Assembly (NCBI GenBank): GCA_033584155.1
Contig: CP138355.1
Span: 2,551,826-2,615,825, forward strand
Direction: 5' to 3'
DNA length: 64,000 nt
Origin: Candidatus Electrothrix scaldis
GTDB lineage: Bacteria; Desulfobacterota; Desulfobulbia; Desulfobulbales; Desulfobulbaceae
Shown here: positions 48,453 to 56,962 of the stretch, piece after piece
Numbering within the stretch: the stretch's first letter is position 1
How the letters are laid out: the number at the start of each line of letters is the position of its first letter
Notes under the pieces: model-generated
The model's input: the letters and a program-made list of their open reading frames with translations, nothing else
Told to the model about the DNA's origin: nothing
Databases searched by the model: none
Made by a program: the position numbers and the translations under genes

Positions 48453-49670
48453 CTACGCATCGTGATATTTTTGAAAAACAAGGCAGGCATTTGTGCCGCC
48501 AAATCCGTAGCTATTTGACATCACGGTGTTGAGCTCTGCTTCCCGTGTTTCCTGCACGATATTCATGTTCTCTGCATCTGTTTCCAGTTTGCGAATATTA
48601 GCACTTGCTGCAATAAAGTTATTATTGAGCATAAGCAGGCAGTAAATAGCCTCGTGAACCCCGGCAGCACCTAAGGAGTGTCCTGAAAGGGATTTGGTTG
48701 AGCTGATGGGCGGGGTGTCCTTGCCAAAAACATGACGAATTGCTTGTAATTCTATCATGTCGCCAATGGGGGTGGATGTCCCGTGGGCATTGATATAGTC
48801 GATGGGCTGGGCGCTTGTGGCAAGGGCCAGTTGGATGCAGCGAGAAGCTCCTTCGCCAGAAGGCGACACCATTTCATGACCGTCTGCTGTTGCCCCGTAT
48901 CCAACTAGTTCTCCGTAAATTTGAGCGCCGCGCTTCAGGGCGTGTTCTAGTTCTTCAAGCAGGATAATCCCTGCCCCATTCGCAACAACAAACCCATCTC
49001 GATTCACATCATAGGGCCTTGATGCCTGCTCGGGTGTGTCGTTAAAGCTCGTGGATAGGGCACCCATTGCGTCGAACATAGAAGTCTGGGTCCAGTGCTC
49101 CTCATCGCTCCCGCCTGCGAAGATCAAGTCTTGCTTACCGAGTTGAATCTGTTCCATTGCAGCGCCGATGCAGTGCGCGCCTGTTGCACAGGCCGAAGAA
49201 ATGGAATAACAGACCCCTTTGATTTTAAAAGGTGCTGTGAGTCCAGCTGAAACTGTGCTGGACATGGTGCGCGGTACCATGAAGGGGCTGAGGCGACGAA
49301 GTCCTTTATTGCGCATGGTATCTGCCGTCGCAACCACATTCTCTGCCGAAGTACCACCTGAACCAATGATAAGGCCGGTCCGTGGCGAGGAAACCTGGTC
49401 CGGGGGCAGCCCGCTATCTTCCACGGCCTGTTGCATGGCAATATAGGCATAGGCCGCAGCATTGCCCATGAAACGAAGGATCTTTTTGTCGATATGCTTT
49501 TTGCAATTTATCTGAGTAAAGGCACCTACCTGAGAACGTAGTCCCAGCTCTTTGTAGGGAGGCCAATAACGCACACCGGATTTTCCTGTTTTTAAGGAGT
49601 TCAGAACCTCCTCAGATGTATCACCAAGGGGGGAGACAATTCCCATCCCTGTTATTACTACTCTACGCAT
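48453..49670 (-). CDS. fabB: 3-oxoacyl-ACP synthase I (FabB)
   Basis: A 405-residue condensing enzyme. The start [16 protein letters not shown] and the catalytic Cys161 ([14 protein letters not shown]) with NAHGTSTP and GHSLGAAG histidines are all present. [13 protein letters not shown] and the overall sequence are closer to E. coli FabB than to FabF. FabB extends unsaturated acyl chains made by FabA; no fabA is in this window. The start is set by homology at 49670; an upstream ATG at 49715 is possible. Confidence 0.92.
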   Translation of the reverse strand: MRRVVITGMGIVSPLGDTSEEVLNSLKTGKSGVRYWPPYKELGLRSQVGAFTQINCKKHIDKKILRFMGNAAAYAYIAMQQAVEDSGLPPDQVSSPRTGLIIGSGGTSAENVVATADTMRNKGLRRLSPFMVPRTMSSTVSAGLTAPFKIKGVCYSISSACATGAHCIGAAMEQIQLGKQDLIFAGGSDEEHWTQTSMFDAMGALSTSFNDTPEQASRPYDVNRDGFVVANGAGIILLEELEHALKRGAQIYGELVGYGATADGHEMVSPSGEGASRCIQLALATSAQPIDYINAHGTSTPIGDMIELQAIRHVFGKDTPPISSTKSLSGHSLGAAGVHEAIYCLLMLNNNFIAASANIRKLETDAENMNIVQETREAELNTVMSNSYGFGGTNACLVFQKYHDA

Positions 49671-50065
49671 TATTAATTTTTTACTTTTTTCTAAAAAGTT
49701 GTTGTGCAGCAGCACAAGGAGGTCATATATTTAATGGACTCAAAAAGACTCTTGCCTGGGACTGTCCACGTAAATAACCAGGAGAAACTGAGCCAATTAT
49801 GATCCTGTGGTCTCACAGGCGTTGCGCTCCAGTAAGAAAACAGATTCATAGTAAAAGAACAATAGTTTTTCAGATAATTATAACCTTCCTGCTGAAGGCA
49901 GGTGTCAGGGGGCTATCGTTATTCTCTTAATTATATTAGTAATTGCTTCTGCTTCCACGCGGCAGTGAGCAAGGATTATTTTCCTTTGACTTGTAGAAGA
50001 TATGTATGGAATTTTATTTTTAGCTGAGACGAGCGTGGTGCCTCGACTTTACTCTTGGAGAAAAA
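49671..50065. other. Divergent intergenic region, fabB to ferritin
   Basis: About 395 bp holding the promoters of both genes. AT-rich; a GATAATTATAAC stretch near 49875 recalls half of a Fur box but is not convincing. No gene accepted. Confidence 0.4.
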
Positions 50066-50575
50066 ATGTTGAAGAAGAAGATGCTTAAGGCTTTAACACG
50101 TCAGATTAACGAAGAAATGTATTCCGGCTATCTCTACCTTTCAATGGAATCTTATTTTCATTCTATTAGCCTGTCCGGTTTTGCAAACTGGATGCGCGTG
50201 CAGTCTCAGGAAGAGCTGACTCATGCGATGAAATTTTATGATTATGTTAATGAGCGTGGCGGAAGAGTCATTCTTGATACAATCAAACAGCCGGATGCAG
50301 AATGGGAGACACCGCTTGCAGCTTTTGAGCAGATTATGGCCCATGAGGAAAAAGTAACATCCTTGATTAATGAGTTGATGGATCTTGCCATTGCTGAACA
50401 AGATCACGCAACCAAGATTTTTTTGCAGTGGTTTGTCTCTGAACAGGTAGAAGAAGAGGCCTCTGTCGGAGAGGTCTTGAATAAATTGCGCCTGATTCAG
50501 GATGATTCCTCAGGTCTGTTTATGGTGGATGCTGAGCTGGCGCAGCGGGTTTTTGTTCCACCTGTAAAGGCCTAG
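50066..50575 (+). CDS. ftn: Ferritin
   Basis: A 169-residue non-haem ferritin that stores iron. Ferroxidase ligands lie in QINEEMYSGYLYLSM, QSQEELTHAMKFYDY and the later E-rich helix (AEQDHATKIFLQWFVSEQVEEEASV). Length is normal. The ISL3 element is inserted only 26 nt after its stop codon and may have removed its terminator. Confidence 0.95.
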   Translation: MLKKKMLKALTRQINEEMYSGYLYLSMESYFHSISLSGFANWMRVQSQEELTHAMKFYDYVNERGGRVILDTIKQPDAEWETPLAAFEQIMAHEEKVTSLINELMDLAIAEQDHATKIFLQWFVSEQVEEEASVGEVLNKLRLIQDDSSGLFMVDAELAQRVFVPPVKA

Positions 50576-50609
50576 TACACTGCGGCGTAAGTCTCACACT
50601 ACTTTTTAC

Positions 50610-52020
50610 GGCTCTTCGTAGATTAGTGGGGAAAGTAGTCTCTCTACATAATTGGAATAGATATTTTAGGTACCTCTGGTAAAATTTACAGAAAAAATCT
50701 AACGAGGTTTTTCTGTGAAATTGCTTTCTCTTGCTTATATTAAGGATGCGGCCCGGTCTGTAAAACGAGTTTGCGAAGAAATGTTTACCGAGGCAACAGA
50801 CTCTGTTTTGACAGAACTTCTCGGAGTTGCTGCTTTGAAGGTTAATATGTACTGTTTGCGATTGGAAGGTGTGGAAGATGTGCTTCATCTACGATGCTCT
50901 CATCGTGATGATATAGCCATCTGCTTCCGTTGCGGTACTCCTTCCGAAGCAATACATGAAGAAAAGGAGCGTTGCGTCCGACATCTTGATATCTGGGGAA
51001 AGAGGACTTTTTTACATTTTTTCTCCCGTCGTTTCATGTGTGAACAGTGTCAAAAACCGTTCACGGAATCATTGCCTTTTATTGAAAAATTTAGAAGACA
51101 TACTAAGGAATTTGAACGACATATTTATGAACGATGTAAGGCGGGCTGCCGAAAAAAAGTCGCCATAAAAGAGAAATTGAGCCAAGCGACTGTGAAAGAG
51201 ATTCTCAACCGATTCGCCCGCCGCATACCGGAACGCAATAGCGGCCTATTCACACGGGTACTCGGGATTGATGAAATTTCTCTGAAGAAACGGCATAGGC
51301 AATTTGTTCTTGTCATTTCAGATATAAGCAGCAGGAGTATTCTCGCAGTCCTACCGGATCGCCGTAAAGATACTCTCGAAAAATGGCTCAATGAATTAAC
51401 GGAGGAACAACGCCGGGCGATTAAATTTGTATCTATTGATATGTGGGCACCTTATGCTCAGGCAATTCGCACGAAACTCCCAAAATCTCGGCTTACAGTT
51501 GATAGATTTCATGTGATGAAACAGCTGAATGAGCGTTTGGGACAGATGCGTCGTAAAATTCAGCGTGCTCTTCCTGATGAGAAAAAGGACATATTAAAGG
51601 GAATACGTTGGATTCTTGTGAGAAACAGGGAAGAACTTTCCACCGAAGAAGAGTCGCGTTTGACCGAGGTGCTTGCCCTCCATCCTGAACTAAGAGAACT
51701 CTACCTTATCAAAGAAGAATTTAGGTGTATTTTTGAGCGCGTAAGAAGTCGGGATAAAGCATCGAAGTTCCTAAGAGCCTGGATATGGAAAGCTCGGGTG
51801 ACAGGAAATGTGTTTCTTTTGAAGTTTGTTGGTACGCTGGAAAATTGGTGGAATGAAGTTTTGAACTATTTTGTCGAGCGGGTTACAAACGGCTTTGTTG
51901 AAGGACTCAATAACAGCATAAGAAACATTATTCGTACAGCGTTTGGCTACAGAAATTTTGAAAATTTTAGGCTCCGGGTATTTGCGGAACATGGGGTTCC
52001 CCACTAATCTACGAAGAGCC
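50610..52020 (+). mobile_element. Intact ISL3-family insertion sequence
   Basis: Perfect 22-bp terminal inverted repeats at 50610-50631 and 51999-52020 flank one complete transposase gene. The 8-bp direct repeat CTTTTTAC stands on both sides (50602-50609 and 52021-52028), the target-site size expected for ISL3. The element is 1411 bp and looks recent. Confidence 0.93.
50715..52007 (+). CDS. ISL3-family transposase
   Basis: A 430-residue DDE transposase. An N-terminal zinc ribbon (CFRCGTPSE, then CEQCQKPF) is followed by a helix-turn-helix region (about 145-170). The DDE core shows GIDEISLKKRH, VSIDMWAPYAQAI, VDRFHVMKQLN and the C-terminal NGFVEGLNNSIR motif with the Glu. The start is GTG; the TAA stop is inside the right terminal repeat. 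Confidence 0.93.
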   Translation: MKLLSLAYIKDAARSVKRVCEEMFTEATDSVLTELLGVAALKVNMYCLRLEGVEDVLHLRCSHRDDIAICFRCGTPSEAIHEEKERCVRHLDIWGKRTFLHFFSRRFMCEQCQKPFTESLPFIEKFRRHTKEFERHIYERCKAGCRKKVAIKEKLSQATVKEILNRFARRIPERNSGLFTRVLGIDEISLKKRHRQFVLVISDISSRSILAVLPDRRKDTLEKWLNELTEEQRRAIKFVSIDMWAPYAQAIRTKLPKSRLTVDRFHVMKQLNERLGQMRRKIQRALPDEKKDILKGIRWILVRNREELSTEEESRLTEVLALHPELRELYLIKEEFRCIFERVRSRDKASKFLRAWIWKARVTGNVFLLKFVGTLENWWNEVLNYFVERVTNGFVEGLNNSIRNIIRTAFGYRNFENFRLRVFAEHGVPH

Positions 52021-52160
52021 CTTTTTACAACAACATGCCTAACTGAAATCGGGAAAACGCCTCTGGGAAAGCATGGGGATATTTAAGCCGAGCTGTACTA
52101 GCTCCTGTCTGGTGATACCAGTCATGAGGAATGTAAATTTATTTTGAGGAGGGTAAGGTT

Positions 52161-52892
52161 GTGGGAACGCGAGCAATTAAGCAAAAGGTGCTAAAAGCCT
52201 TGCAGCAGGATGATCTTGTCCGTATTGAAACCGAGCTTGCCCATCTGCAGGAAAAAGAATTGATCAATGCCCTTTTTTCGGGAATATGCCACTCTGATGA
52301 ACGCATTCGTTGGCATGCAATATCGATTATGGGGAGCGCTGTGGCCAGGCTGACTGAGCAGGATATGGAGGAGGCACGGATAATCCTCCGGCGCATGCTC
52401 TGGAGTCTCAATGATGAGTCCGGTGGCATCGGTTGGGGGGCTCCAGAATCTATGGCGGAAATTATGTGTTGCCATGAGGGGCTTGCGGATGAGTATATCC
52501 ACATGCTGATTTCATACATGCGACCTGATGGCGAAGAAGAATGGCAGGATGGTAATTTCTTGGAGCATGAGATCTTACAGCAGGGCCTTCTCTGGGCGAT
52601 GGGGCGCTTAGCCCAATGCCGAAAGGAGCACCTGCTCGCCAGGCAAGCGGAGCGGGATTTGCCGCCTTATCTGGATGCTGAGGATGCAGTTGTTTGCGGC
52701 TTAGCAGCACGTGCAATAGGATTGCTGGGTGCTACTGATACTCTTGATATTGTAACGGTTCAGGAGCGCTTGCAGGGACTGGCGAAGAACGATCATCGAA
52801 CTATCAAGCTTTATGAGCAAGGTGCATTCAGAGTCGTTGCCGTTGCCGAGCTTGCGGGGCAGGCTCTAAAGGCGCTTCAGGAGGTTCGCTGA
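52161..52892 (+). CDS. DVU0298-family HEAT-like protein
   Basis: A 243-residue helical protein with HEAT-like repeats (DERIRWHAISIMGSAVARL, GLAARAIGLLGATD). It matches the DVU0298 type found in Desulfobacterota; function unknown. The start is GTG with GAGGAGGGTAAG upstream. Its TGA overlaps the next ATG (TGATG), so it is coupled to the nitrilase-HldE2 fusion. Confidence 0.8.
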   Translation: MGTRAIKQKVLKALQQDDLVRIETELAHLQEKELINALFSGICHSDERIRWHAISIMGSAVARLTEQDMEEARIILRRMLWSLNDESGGIGWGAPESMAEIMCCHEGLADEYIHMLISYMRPDGEEEWQDGNFLEHEILQQGLLWAMGRLAQCRKEHLLARQAERDLPPYLDAEDAVVCGLAARAIGLLGATDTLDIVTVQERLQGLAKNDHRTIKLYEQGAFRVVAVAELAGQALKALQEVR

Positions 52893-54160
52893 TGGAGCAG
52901 GATATTTTTCCGCACGTTGCTTGTCTTCAGGTATCCTTGCAACAGGGAGATGTGGAGGCGAATCTCAAGGAATTTCGTCGACTGCTGGAGTCAGAGTCTT
53001 TTTCTACAGACACCTTGCTTGTCTTGCCGGAACTCTGGGCCACTGGCTTTGATTATCCAAATATAGAAACCCTTGCCAAGCTGACTCCTCAGATTCTTGC
53101 CGAACTTGAGCAGAAAGCAGCACAGCATGGTCTCTGGTTTGCCGGTTCTCTGCTGGATAGGCAGGATACAGGAGTGATCTATAATTCTCTCTTTCTTGTC
53201 GGCCCAGAGGGCGTGGTCGGGAGCTACCAAAAGCAGCATATGTTCAGGCTTTGGCAGGAAGATCAGTATCTCGCAGTTGGGCCAACTGCCCATGTAATGC
53301 GGGCTGGCTTTGGTTCTCTTGCTGCCTTGGTTTGCTATGATCTTCGTTTTCCTGAGCTGAGCCGGAGGCAGGTTTTTTCTGGAAGCAAACTCCTGATTGT
53401 TTCTGCGCAATGGCCAGCAGCACGTTCTGATCACTGGGAAATATTATTACGCGCCCGGGCAGTGGAAAACCAATGCTTTGTTGTGGCATGCAACGCGAGC
53501 GGTACCATCCCTGTCGGTGAATTAGCAGGGCATTCCATGATAATTTCACCTACGGGGCAGGTGCTTGCAAAGGCTGATGGAAAGCCTGCTATTATCAGGG
53601 CAGACCTGAATGGAGCAGATGTTACAGCGGCTCGGTCACGTTTTTGTTCTGTTGCTGAGCGCCCTTGGTACGGTCAAGATCGGGATAAGATCCTTACGCA
53701 GGAGGGCTTGTTTGAACGGGTAGCTGGCTTGCGTTCTCAAGGGAGTAAGGTCGTGTTTACCAATGGTTGCTTTGACCTTCTGCACGCTGGACATGTCAGC
53801 TATTTGGAGGAGGCCCGCCGTTGCGGTGACTGTCTGGTAATCGGCTTGAATTCCGACCGCTCTGTGCAAGCCCTGAAAGGACCTACCCGACCTGTGAATC
53901 CTGAGCTTGAGCGTGCTCGGGTTCTGGCAGCTCTAGGCTGTGTGGATTTTATTGCGCTTTTTGATGAAGACACACCCCTTAATTTAATCAGCATGTTGTT
54001 GCCCGATATCCTGGTGAAAGGAGCAGATTGGCCCGAAGACCAGATCGCCGGGGCAGCCGAAGTGAAAGCTGCTGGCGGAAGGGTCGTTCGGATACCCTTT
54101 GCCTGTCAAAATTCCACCACCACCATTATTGAGAAAATCCAGGACAGTGCCTGTGATTAA
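52892..54160 (+). CDS. Nitrilase / heptose-phosphate adenylyltransferase (HldE2) fusion
   Basis: A 422-residue fusion. Residues 5-265 are a carbon-nitrogen hydrolase with the Glu47-Lys114-Cys148 triad (LPELWATGF, YQKQHMF, LVCYDLRFPE), close to omega-amidase/YafV enzymes. Residues 285-415 are a nucleotidyltransferase of the RfaE2/HldE C-domain type, with TNGCFDLLHAGHVSYLEEA (HxGH at 298-301). The second part transfers AMP to heptose-1-phosphate and complements the separate kinase at 40261. No stop or frameshift separates the halves, so the fusion is encoded as read. Confidence 0.9.
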   Translation: MEQDIFPHVACLQVSLQQGDVEANLKEFRRLLESESFSTDTLLVLPELWATGFDYPNIETLAKLTPQILAELEQKAAQHGLWFAGSLLDRQDTGVIYNSLFLVGPEGVVGSYQKQHMFRLWQEDQYLAVGPTAHVMRAGFGSLAALVCYDLRFPELSRRQVFSGSKLLIVSAQWPAARSDHWEILLRARAVENQCFVVACNASGTIPVGELAGHSMIISPTGQVLAKADGKPAIIRADLNGADVTAARSRFCSVAERPWYGQDRDKILTQEGLFERVAGLRSQGSKVVFTNGCFDLLHAGHVSYLEEARRCGDCLVIGLNSDRSVQALKGPTRPVNPELERARVLAALGCVDFIALFDEDTPLNLISMLLPDILVKGADWPEDQIAGAAEVKAAGGRVVRIPFACQNSTTTIIEKIQDSACD

Positions 54161-54665
54161 TTTCGTACCAGGTAACTTTCTTACTGCATCTTTTTATGAA
54201 GAAGGTCTGTTCTTCTCTGAAAATATTGCGGTCATTTCCATTCGTTTCGTTTTTCCTCTATGTGCCTATCTTAAGCTTGTTAGGTGAGACATGCACTTCA
54301 GAATTTTACAAAGAAACTGGGTCACGAGTACTCTTGCAATAGCTCCTCAGTTGTGATGATCAGAAGCAAAAAGGGCAAATTAATAGGCCTAGTTAATAAT
54401 AATTCTTTTCATAATTGGAGCCAGGTTGTATTTTTTATAAAAGAGAGGTGTATGTTTCCGCTACTGTTCAGACGATATTCAGAGGAGAGTTAATGAATCC
54501 TTTCAATACCGTTAAAAAAAATTGATTTCAGTTTTAGATATGCTATCTTAAAAAGATAATAGTGTTCGCATTCTGATACGGTAGTCTATCTTTTCCTGGA
54601 ATGAACTGAAAGCATAGCCAGCATACCTCACTGCGTTTCTTACCAATTGACTTTTTTTTTGATTC
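54161..54665. other. Non-coding stretch of about 500 bp
   Basis: No credible gene. A 69-codon ORF at 54284-54493 lacks family features. Near its end a GCTATCTT/AAGATAATAGT hairpin (54542-54563) overlaps a promoter candidate. Confidence 0.4.
54522..54549 (+). promoter_or_regulatory. Promoter candidate for the chemosensory cluster
   Basis: TTGATT (54522-54527) and TATCTT (54544-54549), 16-bp spacer, about 115 nt before the start at 54666. Confidence 0.35.
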
Positions 54666-56456
54666 ATGTCTGATATATCAAAAATCCTCATAGTTGATGA
54701 TGATCTGACTTTTGTTAATGATCTCTGCGAGGTACTGTCTGCTTACAGCCAGTACAAAGTATTAACTGCCACCAATAAGGGTGACGAGATATTTGCCTTA
54801 AAAAAAGAGAAAATAGCCGTCTTGGTTGTGAATCTTAATGCGCAGAATATCGACGCCCTAGCCCTCCTTTCCCTGGTTTCTTCTTCCTATCGGCACATCC
54901 AATGCATTGTTATGATCTCAGAGGAACACCGTTCTCTAGAGTCGGTGCGGGATTGTCATTTTAAAGACTCGATTTACCTCTATCTGGTGAAACCCTCTAA
55001 TTTGGAAACTATCGGGTGTGCAGTACTTGAGGGGCTTCAGCGTCTTGATGAAAATGATTACCATCCTGGCATCTTTGTCGGGAAAATCGTGTCCTTTGTT
55101 GAGGCCTTACAGAAAACCTGCCGTATTCGTGTGCATTTCGGCAGTAAGAAGCAGGGCGTTTTGTTCTTTGAAAATGGCATGCTGGTCAATGCTTCCTGCG
55201 AGAATAAACAGGGGGTGGAAGCAGCCCTGGAGATCTTTGACTGGCCACCTCTGGGATTTACAGAAGAACCGCCGGAAGAGAATGTAGAGCAACTCATCAC
55301 TGCCAAGGGACTGGAAACCATTTTGATCACCTCCCGTCTTAAAAAAGAAGCTGCTGGCAACACCTTTGGTGGCGGGGAGGGAGCAAGTTGCCCCATCTCA
55401 AGGGCGGATCAGAAAATTAATTTGTTTATTGTTGATGACTCCAGGATGATGCGAAAGGTCATTGCCAATATTTTCAAGGACAGCCCGGTGGTGGAGGTTG
55501 TGGGCGAGGCAGAGAACGGCGAAGAGGCTCTGCAAATTATTCCCCAACTCAAGCCGGATGTGGTGACCCTGGATGTGGAAATGCCGGTCATGGACGGGCT
55601 GACAACGATCAAGCATCTGATGATCCAGGCCCCTACACCTACAGTTATGCTCAGTTCTATGACCGTAGAAGGGGCGGAGGTGACCTTCGATGCCCTCAAA
55701 TACGGAGCGGTCGACTTTGTTGCAAAGCCCTCCAATACCGGTAATGCCAACCTGGAAGAGCAGACCAGCGAAATAGACCGCAAGGTTCGCTTGGCTGCGG
55801 AGGTTGAGATTGAGGCGGTGAAATATGTTAGGGCTGTTAGTCAGGAGAAAAAAGATGCCCTTGCTCTTGCCCTTGCAGAAAAGAAATGCGAACGGCTTGT
55901 TGCGCTGGGTGCAGCAGAAGGGGGCTATGGATCTCTCCTGAAGATTTTACCCCATCTGACCGCAAAGTATCCGGTAGGGTATCTGGTGATGCTTTACGCC
56001 CCTTCCCGCCATCTGGATTCCTTTGCTAAGTATGTCAATAAGCTTTCATCCTTGATTATCCGTCGGGCAGAGAACGATGCCAAGATTGAAGCCGGAGTGT
56101 GTTATCTGGCCTCAGGAGAGGAGTATTTGACTATTCGTGAGGTGGAGGGGGAAATGATTCTCCATCTCTCTGCAGCACCCTTTGCCACCCGAAGGGGGTC
56201 TATCGATATGCTGTTCTATTCAATGGCTGAACGGGTCAAGGAAAAGAGTGTGGCTGTTGTGCTATCCGGGATGGGTGAGGACGGCGGAGAAGGTATGGAA
56301 GAAGTACTGCGCGTGGGCGGAACCGGAATTATTCAGGACCCGACAGTGAGCCTGTATCGGGAGATGCCTGCAATGGTGGCTGCCCGTTGTCCGGAAGCAG
56401 AGTTGGTATCGGATACAGGCATTCCAAAGAGTATTGAAAAAGCAATTGCGTTGTAA
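54666..56456 (+). CDS. REC-PATAN-REC-CheB-like protein with degenerate esterase domain
   Basis: A 596-residue four-domain protein. REC1 (5-125) has the acidic triad DDD, but the phospho-acceptor is Asn56. PATAN/DUF4388 covers about 135-225. REC2 (250-360) is canonical, with DDS and Asp303 in TLDVEMPVMDG. The CheB-like domain covers about 408-596. In CheB the catalytic triad is Ser (in GASTGG), His (in QHM) and Asp (in GMGxDG). Here these are Ala417 (LGAAEGG), Leu443 (VMLYAP) and Asp539 (GMGEDG). Demethylation of the receptor by the normal mechanism is therefore unlikely; a binding role is possible. It heads the chemosensory cluster. Confidence 0.88.
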   Translation: MSDISKILIVDDDLTFVNDLCEVLSAYSQYKVLTATNKGDEIFALKKEKIAVLVVNLNAQNIDALALLSLVSSSYRHIQCIVMISEEHRSLESVRDCHFKDSIYLYLVKPSNLETIGCAVLEGLQRLDENDYHPGIFVGKIVSFVEALQKTCRIRVHFGSKKQGVLFFENGMLVNASCENKQGVEAALEIFDWPPLGFTEEPPEENVEQLITAKGLETILITSRLKKEAAGNTFGGGEGASCPISRADQKINLFIVDDSRMMRKVIANIFKDSPVVEVVGEAENGEEALQIIPQLKPDVVTLDVEMPVMDGLTTIKHLMIQAPTPTVMLSSMTVEGAEVTFDALKYGAVDFVAKPSNTGNANLEEQTSEIDRKVRLAAEVEIEAVKYVRAVSQEKKDALALALAEKKCERLVALGAAEGGYGSLLKILPHLTAKYPVGYLVMLYAPSRHLDSFAKYVNKLSSLIIRRAENDAKIEAGVCYLASGEEYLTIREVEGEMILHLSAAPFATRRGSIDMLFYSMAERVKEKSVAVVLSGMGEDGGEGMEEVLRVGGTGIIQDPTVSLYREMPAMVAARCPEAELVSDTGIPKSIEKAIAL

Positions 56457-56480
56457 ACGGGCCGTCATTCAGGGGGGAAT

Positions 56481-56643
56481 CAAAAGGGCTCCCTTCTGTA
56501 TATCAAAAAGGAACCCTTTTATAGGGTAAAAGGGAGACCTTCTGTATGGTAAAAGGGTGCCCTTTTGATACGCAAACCCTACGCCTTTTGCCTCGCAAAA
56601 CCTATACCTTTTGTCTTGCACAAGGTATACTGTTTGTTGTGAG
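56481..56643. repeat. Seven-unit 23-bp mini-palindrome array
   Basis: Seven units start at 56481, 56504, 56528, 56551, 56574, 56597 and 56620; spacing is 23 bp (24 once). The unit is an A-tract, G-rich, C-rich, T-tract palindrome (for example AAAAGGGTGCCCTTTT) plus a 7-bp link. Same design as the array at 5147-5424. It lies 25 nt after the CheB-like gene and may end its transcription or bind a protein. Confidence 0.8.
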
Positions 56644-56794
56644 ACGTAGAGGGGAAAGGGCACCTGAAAGGGGGCAGTAATCTCAGCTTTGGGTGACACC
56701 GCGATCATAAGTAAGTGCTTGCGCCTTAAGTGAGCAAAAAAATGTGCATCAGGGACGGAGACTTTCCTGCCTGAGAAAAAAAAACGAATCTCAT

Positions 56795-56823
56795 TTGCAA
56801 TATGTAGTATATCCCGATATATT
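56795..56823 (+). promoter_or_regulatory. Sigma-70-like promoter for the receptor operon
   Basis: TTGCAA (56795-56800) and TATATT (56818-56823) with a 17-bp spacer lie about 40 nt before the small ORF and 136 nt before the receptor. Confidence 0.5.
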
Positions 56824-56863
56824 TTAAAGAAATAAGGAAAAATCCAGAAGGAGGTATGGAGAC

Positions 56864-56962
56864 ATGTTCTTTGGAGTGAGGCAGAATCAGGTCCGACGCC
56901 GGATTATGTCGTCCGGTCGATGGGTACTATCGGAAAACAGACAGGTGGAGGGGAAAGTATGA
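56864..56962 (+). CDS. 32-codon small ORF coupled to the chemoreceptor
   Basis: An ATG at 56864 stands eight bases after AAGGAGGT (56848-56855), a perfect match to the 16S 3' end and the strongest ribosome site in the area. The frame encodes an Arg-rich peptide ([16 protein letters not shown]) and its TGA overlaps the receptor ATG (ATGA). It may be a leader peptide that couples translation, or a real small protein. No relatives known to me. Confidence 0.5.
   Translation: MFFGVRQNQVRRRIMSSGRWVLSENRQVEGKV

Noticed and set aside
49716-49802. 22-codon ORF with a good Shine-Dalgarno (AAGGAGGT) upstream of ferritin
   Set aside because: The spacing is long (10 nt), the peptide is very short and nothing follows it for 260 nt; probably chance.
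49871-49886. Fur box before ferritin
   Set aside because: Only a half-match (GATAATTATAAC); not enough for a call.
54284-54493. 69-codon ORF in the gap before the CheB-like gene
   Set aside because: Weak start, no family features; AT-rich intergenic sequence.
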